Assembly: GCA_009667805.1 (NCBI GenBank)
Contig: CM019066.1
Location: 328,100,690-328,164,689, forward strand
DNA: 64,000 nucleotides
Direction of reading: 5' to 3'
Source: Leptobrachium leishanense
Taxonomy: Eukaryota; Chordata; Amphibia; Anura; Megophryidae
Below, one piece after another: positions 58,964 through 64,000 of the stretch. The notes beneath the pieces were generated by a model. The model was not told where the DNA came from, did not search any database, and was given only the letters and a program-made list of their open reading frames with translations. Made by a program: the position numbers and the translations under genes. How positions within the stretch are numbered: the stretch's first letter is position 1; every line of letters starts with the position of its first letter.

Positions 58964-59261
58964 CTGGTAAAAAAAAGATCAATATGGATAAAACAATTAC
59001 CAAATCTTACAGGACAAATATATTCTGTCATCACCAACTGCATGTTTTGTAGAAGTTGTATGAATACAACAGGAGAGATCCCTGCAAAAGGTTTTTCAAC
59101 TAGATATGACCGAGCCGCCTCTACAAACATGTAAGTTATGTGCTTTACCAGTATCTGCAAGGTGTTACTAAAAAGTTAGAAATCACTGCTCTAAATTTCC
59201 TTATTCTGTACGCGATAAATTAAAAATAGAAAGCCACAACACACAAAAGTAAAAACTCATG

Positions 59262-59392
59262 CATTGGCAGGGACCTTGGCCCTTCAGATATTTTGGAACT
59301 ACATTTCTCACGACGGTTAAGCCACTTTAATAAGGGAGCATTGTGGGAGACATAGTTCCTCAGCATCTGGAGAGCCAAGTTGCTGACACCCT
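59262..59392. mobile_element. Short hAT-like MITE
   Basis: GCAGGGACCTTGGCCCTTCA to GAGAGCCAAGTTGCTGACAC; relative of 53806-53932 with a GGAACTACATTTCTCACGAC core. Confidence 0.5.
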
Positions 59393-59507
59393 GAGTATGG
59401 TTTATGGAAACATTCCCCAGACGTGCAATTTTGGAACAGATGAGAACAAATTTCTGCAATCATTTTCATGAGTACAAGAGAAGTAATGCACTTGTATCAA
59501 AATTTAC

Positions 59508-59563
59508 CCTCGAGACATCCATCATCTGCTTGATTTGGACCTTCATTTTCTCCTTGCGGTTAT
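59508..59563 (-). CDS. MIA3: MIA3 coding exon
   Basis: It encodes D, then NRKEKMKVQIKQMMDVSR. Acceptor CCTTTTCAG, donor GTAAAT. Confidence 0.93.
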
Positions 59564-59886
59564 CTGAAAAGGGGATAAAAAAAATATATAATTACCATTT
59601 TTTTACTATGCAACATTGTGTGCACAATACCCTCAGGTAAAAGGCTGGGATGTATCACCTTTACTACATACTCTACATGTAAATAGAAAGAGCTTTGGTG
59701 ACAATATACATGGCATGGTTACCATGTGGCATGATCCTATTTGTGTTAAACACATTGATACAGAGACGAGTTCAGAAAGACATGCCACCTACAAAACAAA
59801 TGTTTAATAGACAAGTAACAGTCCAACAGCAACAATATATTAGCACAAGCGTCAGTCCAAAAAGATCCACTTTTTTGTGCGAGTAC

Positions 59887-59974
59887 CTGGAAGCTCTCCA
59901 TTTACCAGATCCACATCCCCAGCTTGCTGCCAGTTTCCTTCATCAGCCGCAGAGTCGTCCTCAAACTGCTTTAA
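59887..59974 (-). CDS. MIA3: MIA3 coding exon (most upstream firm exon)
   Basis: It encodes LKQFEDDSAADEGNWQQAGD then VDLVNGELP plus one base, an acidic linker before the coiled coil. Acceptor CATCATGCAG, donor GTACTC. The preceding intron holds the Penelope-like element. Confidence 0.88.
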
Positions 59975-60055
59975 CTGCATGATGCAATTTGTCAAAACCT
60001 AAAAATCATTAAATACAAGGCTGGAGACATCACAAAATACTGTACTGCTCCGCAG

Positions 60056-60168
60056 AAATATATATATATATATATATATATTACAGAAAACGTTGACCTT
60101 CTACAAATAAAGATTATCCTGTTTATAAAGACCCAGAGTGCTATATATATATATATATATATATATAT
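60056..60168. repeat. Two (TA)n microsatellites beside the Penelope-like element
   Basis: TA runs at about 60058-60080 and 60141-60168; a third (63601-63633) abuts the right flank of the element. Confidence 0.85.
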
Positions 60169-60239
60169 AAGCCTGGAATCCCCGCACTCCAAGTGTAGAT
60201 TCATATAGGTGCTCCGGTGCTGGAATCAAGCCGATGCAT

Positions 60240-60604
60240 ATATAGAGATTCAAGAGAGAGACCGCATCACGGAGTCTAAGCCAAAACGATTTAATATAAT
60301 GAAAGAATTCTTCTTCAACGTTTCAGTCCAACATGGACTTTCTTCAGGAATACAAAAACACCAATACAGACATACATTTTATACTGAAATAAAAACATAT
60401 ACACACCTGTGAACACTGATGAACACGCCGCCCTGCGTACGCCGCCGAGAACCGGAAGTCCAGTGCCCGGCGGTCAGAGAACCGCAACCATGGCAACAGG
60501 ACGCCGGCTCCGGACGCGAACGCAGCGCAGCGTAAGACCAGCGCGATATGGTAAACTAATAACCAAAACAATCTAACCCAACCTATCACAGAAGCAAAAA
60601 TTTA
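60240..60604 (-). repeat. Penelope-like element, left inverted flank
   Basis: Inverse of 63245-63602, from AGAGATTCAAGAGAGAGACC to GCAAAAATTTA. The 3' part overlaps the open N-terminus of the ORF frame. Confidence 0.9.
60317..60347 (-). ncRNA. Hammerhead-ribozyme-like motif (left flank)
   Basis: On the minus strand: CTGAAGA, a 5-bp stem AGTCC/GGACT with ATGTT loop, then GAAA and CGTT. This is the hammerhead core order CUGANGA, stem II, GAAA. One extra A lies between CUGAAGA and stem II, so activity is uncertain. Confidence 0.45.
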
Positions 60605-62861
60605 TCCCCCCGAAGAATCAGAGATAACTACAGTTTATAATCTCTCTAAGCGGTCCCTCACTGCCCCTGAACTGAGCATCCTCTCTAAAGGGCTGAGTTT
60701 TGTACCTTCTGCACCTGTTGATGTTTTTGAGTGGGAGGTGGATCAATACAAATTTGGTCGTTCCTTGAGATTGGAGGAGTTTTTTGGTCCATCCTCCAGT
60801 CTGAAGGAGCCAGGACAGACTGCACTTCGCCTCAAGAGTTGCTTTGACCCGATCTCTAATAATGTTTCTATTAAAACATTCCTCCAGACTGTTAACAAAG
60901 AAACGAGTACCATCTTGCGGAAAAAATTTAAGTCTGTGCCGAATTTAACTAGGTTAGAGAGGAATGCTATCAAGAGTCTGTGTTCTGACCACTCTATTAC
61001 TATACGCCCCGCCGACAAGGGGGGCGGAGTTGTAGTTTTAGACTACAGTTATTATAGAGATGAAATTCTTAGTCAACTTACGGACACTGATACGTATGAA
61101 CTATGTCATGCTGATCCTACTGTATTGTTCAAAAAAACCGTTTTTGAAGTTGTGGCCAATGCTCTTGATAGGCAACTTATTGATGCACAAATGAAGGAGT
61201 TCCTTATTGTTGAATATCCGAGAGTACCTATTCTATACACTTTACCAAAGGTGCATAAGGATGGTCAGCGTCCACCTGGGAGGCCTATAGTCTCTGCTGT
61301 TGGCGGCCTACTGGAGCCATTGGGGCAGCTCATTGATAAGGCACTTAAAGCGCCTGTCATGCAGTTGCCTTATTGTCTCCGGGACTCATCAGATCTTATT
61401 CAGAAAATTGAGTCTATTTCTCTCTCTGAACATACTTTGTTCATCACCATTGATGTCCGCAGCCTCTACACCATCATCCCTCATGATGATGGTGTGGAGG
61501 CTGCCAGATGGGTTTTGGAGAACACCACTGCTGTGGTTGAATGGGACGTTGAATTCATCATTGAGTTGCTTTGGTTATCTCTCCGTCTCAACTACTTTCG
61601 CTTTGAGAACAAATTCTATCGTCAGCGGAGGGGGACGTCAATGGGTGCCCCAATGGCGCCCATGTACGCCAATGCCTTTATGTTTCTATATGAGACCAAA
61701 CACATTGTACCGCTTTTTTCCGACGGGTTGAAAGCCTACCATAGGTTTATCGACGATATCCTTATTATCTGGGACGGGGATAGAGTACAATTGGAACATA
61801 AAATGGCATTTTTGAATGATTTATCTTCCACTGTACGGTTTACACATCATTGTGATTCTCAGCGGGTTGAGTTCTTGGATCTTAATATCTTTAGAACAGG
61901 TGATAGAATAGATTTCTCGTTGTTTCGCAAACCTACGGACCGCAATACCATTCTGCATAACCAGAGTTTTCATCCGTCTAAACTAAAGGAGTCTTTACCT
62001 ATATCTCAATTTTTAAGAGTGCTTCGGAGTAATTCCAACGCAGAGACACGTGAGACACAGATAGATCACATGAGACTCCGTTTTCTTGAACGTGGTTACC
62101 CTGGCTGTATTCTTGATGCAGCTTTGGTTAAGGCACGGGTTAAATATGAGATGAGTGAACCAGCACGTAGGGAAATTCAATCCCCCAGATTCTTGTTCCC
62201 ACAGAAGTATAACACACAGTCGAGGCGTATTAACTGTTGCATACGCCGCAATTGGCGTATGCTGCAGGGTGATGCTGGTTTGGATGGTAAATTTCTACAA
62301 CCACCTATCATGTGTTATAAACGGAACAAAAATCTGAGGGATTTGTTGGTCCATACAGATCAATATACACGGAATTTGGGCACACTAGGGGTTAACCCAG
62401 GGTGCTACCGTTGTCTGGGCTGCACCACGTGCAACTTTGTTAATCCTTGCAGGTCTTTTCAACACCCACATACAGGACGTATATTTAAGATCAGGCATCA
62501 TTTAACATGTACGACTACATTCATTGTCTATTTACTAACGTGCCCTTGTGGGTTGGCCTATGTGGGGAAAACCATTACGGACCTAAGGACCCGTTTGGCT
62601 AACCATCGTTCCTCTATTAGGGCAGCACTGAGTGGTAAGGAAAGTCCACAGCCAGTGGCGAGACATTTCAGAGAGTACGGCCATGCACTTTCTACCATGC
62701 GAGTGAGACTTATAGATCATGTTCCAGCGTTCACACGCGGGGGGGACAGGGCAGGTGAGCTTTTGCGTAGGGAGGCTTTTTGGATTTTCACGCTCGAGAC
62801 TCTGTCCCCGAAAGGACTAAATGAGTCCAATTCTTTTGGTTCTTTCCTTTCAGCCAGGTAG
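60562..62861 (+). CDS. Penelope-like RT with GIY-YIG endonuclease
   Basis: An uninterrupted frame of about 765 codons follows a TAA near 60556; no in-frame ATG occurs until well into the RT, so the start is uncertain (the GTG at 60738 is only nominal). An N-terminal segment (SLTAPELSILSKGLSFVPSA) precedes the RT. RT motifs: IRPADKGGGVVVLD, YTLPKVHKD with GRPIVSAVGG, TIDVRSLYTIIPHDDG, RRGTSMGAPMAPMYANAFM and RFIDDILIIWDG (catalytic DD). Then FLDLNIF and FRKPTDRN, a Cys cluster (CYRCLGCTTCNFVNPC), and the endonuclease: VYLLTCPCGLAYVGKTITDL with the RLANHRSSIR helix. It ends SFGSFLSAR, stop at 62859-62861. The frame is intact, so this copy may be recent. Confidence 0.9.
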
Positions 62862-63244
62862 AGATTTTCCATCGGCTTATTTTCGTCGTAGTTTGTTGTA
62901 GTTTTGTCCGTAACAGCGGTTTTTTAGGGGTCCTAGTGATCTCATTATTTATAATATTGCTTACAAGTTATTTCACTGCGTATATACAGTAGCATTCAAT
63001 ATAAGCAGATTGTTTAGTTTCAGGTTAAGCTGAGGTTTTGCTGCAGGCTATAAATGCATGTAGTTCTGGATTTTTCTACACTAGCATATTATGTTCAGCT
63101 CTATAGCTAGTCTTTATAACAAATTTTGTGTTTTTTCTGTGCTTTGTCTCTTATGTGCATCTATTTCTTAGCTGCATGACAATAATCTTTCTGTTTTTGT
63201 GTTTTTTGTTTATTATGTTTATTTTTTATCTTTATTCTTTCTCT
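62862..63244 (+). other. Penelope-like element 3' UTR
   Basis: AT-rich, T-rich stretch between the ORF stop and the right flank; no feature seen. Confidence 0.5.
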
Positions 63245-63594
63245 TAAATTTTTGCTTCTGTGATAGGTTGGGTTAGATTGTTTTGGTTATTAGTTTACCA
63301 TATCGCGCTGGTCTTACGCTGCGCTGCGTTCGGAGCCGGCGTCCTGTTGCCATGGTTGCGGTTCTCTGACCGCCGGGCACTGGACTTCCGGTTCTCGGCG
63401 GCGTACGCAGGGCGGCGTGTTCATCAGTGTTCACAGGTGTGTATATGTTTTTATTTCAGTATAAAATGTATGTCTGTATTGGTGTTTTTGTATTCCTGAA
63501 GAAAGTCCATGTTGGACTGAAACGTTGAAGAAGAATTCTTTCATTATATTAAATCGTTTTGGCTTAGACTCCGTGATGCGGTCTCTCTCTTGAA

Positions 63595-63602
<8 letters not shown>
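63245..63602 (+). repeat. Penelope-like element, right inverted flank
   Basis: Inverse of 60240-60604, from TAAATTTTTGCTTCTGTGAT to CTCTCTTGAATCTCTC. The small plus-strand ORF here and its minus-strand twin in the left flank are the same repeat, not genes. Confidence 0.9.
63496..63526 (+). ncRNA. Hammerhead-ribozyme-like motif (right flank)
   Basis: CTGAAGA (63496-63502), one A, stem II AGTCC (63504-63508) with GGACT (63514-63518), GAAA (63519-63522), CGTT. TATTC before it can pair partly with GAAGAA after it as stem I. ACGT is self-complementary, so stem III could form between two copies. Same extra A as in the left copy. Confidence 0.45.
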
Positions 63603-63633
<31 letters not shown>

Positions 63634-63637
<4 letters not shown>

Positions 63638-64000
63638 CACACCATACTTTATAGTACAAAAAAATATATATATATGTTCTGCGCCTTACATTCTATCAAC
63701 AAAATGCCATTGCACACAGTAAGTTTATGCATTTATGATCCAGGATTGGCTGAGAGACCCAAACCATTTCCTGTCCTTGAGGATTTGTTATAGAGACAAG
63801 CACAAGAAAAGAATGCATTACTACATTAAAACATTCTTACAGACACATCTATTGCCTTGGCTTGACAGAGGAAGTTTGGATTACAAATAGAGAAAAAAAA
63901 TTAAGGAGCAAACATTCACCATCTGTCCAGTATCTGCATCGCTGACACAATAGCCGCATAAAATAAATGTACCTGATGCAGACAAATCCATTATGTCAGT
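63634..64000 (-). other. MIA3: MIA3 intron, with a possible 22-base microexon at 63920-63941
   Basis: On the minus strand GTGTCAG precedes CGATGCAGATACTGGACAGA plus TG, then GTGAAT. It would read x-DADTGQM and end in phase 0, matching the next exon's phase. Weak donor and very short, so only a candidate. Confidence 0.25.

Larger units (their letters stand above)
60240..63602 (+). mobile_element. Penelope-like element with inverted flanking repeats
   Basis: Penelope-like elements encode a telomerase-related RT joined to a GIY-YIG endonuclease (family knowledge). One long ORF is flanked by inverted copies of a repeat of about 360 bases: 60240-60604 and 63245-63602. The copies differ by a 6-base deletion near 63332 and little else, indicating a recent insertion. 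TA microsatellites sit at both outer edges. It lies in a MIA3 intron, antisense to MIA3. Confidence 0.9.

Noticed and set aside
60344..60589. 81-codon minus-strand ORF, repeated at 63260-63499 on the plus strand
   Set aside because: Both are the same inverted flank of the Penelope-like element. The two versions differ only by the 6-base deletion. I see no domain, and its end runs into the ribozyme-like motif.

Overview
The window is vertebrate genomic DNA. It looks like an amphibian, most likely a frog: spliced genes, AT-rich introns, and a mix of DIRS, Penelope-like, Tc1/mariner, hAT, L2/CR1-type LINE and tRNA-SINE repeats (organism is inference). No prokaryotic gene, CRISPR array or operon is visible. 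Two host genes converge, and almost everything else is repeat DNA in their introns or between them.

Plus strand, 4654-32211: the last eight coding exons of AIDA (axin interactor, dorsalization-associated protein). They join in frame for 245 residues to a stop at 32209-32211; the N-terminal exons lie left of the window. Minus strand, 59974 down to 40069: fourteen coding exons of MIA3 (TANGO1). They join in frame for about 608 residues, covering the cytosolic coiled coil and the proline-rich C-terminus; its upstream exons lie right of the window. Tail-to-tail AIDA and MIA3 is the arrangement I know from human chromosome 1q41, so the synteny supports both calls.

AIDA introns: L2-type LINE remnants and a non-autonomous hAT (0.5-1.8 kb); LINE remnant (8.9-9.9 kb); a DIRS tyrosine-recombinase retrotransposon with inverted termini and internal complementary region (11171-16532); a long-TIR MITE (17.55 kb); a Tc1 element (20066-25246) split by a hAT element and by an L2-type LINE; two further Tc1 elements (26460-28075 and 28344-29961); another hAT copy (30341-31008); and a retroposed insertion with a 12-bp target duplication (31476-31830).

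Between the genes (32.2-40.0 kb): AIDA 3' UTR, a tRNA-headed SINE whose tail resembles the L2-type LINE end, and four members of a long-TIR MITE family. MIA3 introns: a second copy of one Tc1 family carrying a LINE fragment, a near-perfect 309-bp hairpin, more MITEs, a CR1-like LINE end, and at 60.2-63.6 kb a Penelope-like element with a long RT plus GIY-YIG ORF, inverted flanks and hammerhead-ribozyme-like motifs in both flanks.

The least ordinary items are the Penelope-like element with its ribozyme-like flanks, the DIRS element, the triple nest in Tc1, the hAT family with internal minisatellites and palindromes, and the long-TIR MITE family. All assignments are from reading the sequence and memory of the families; no searches were run.
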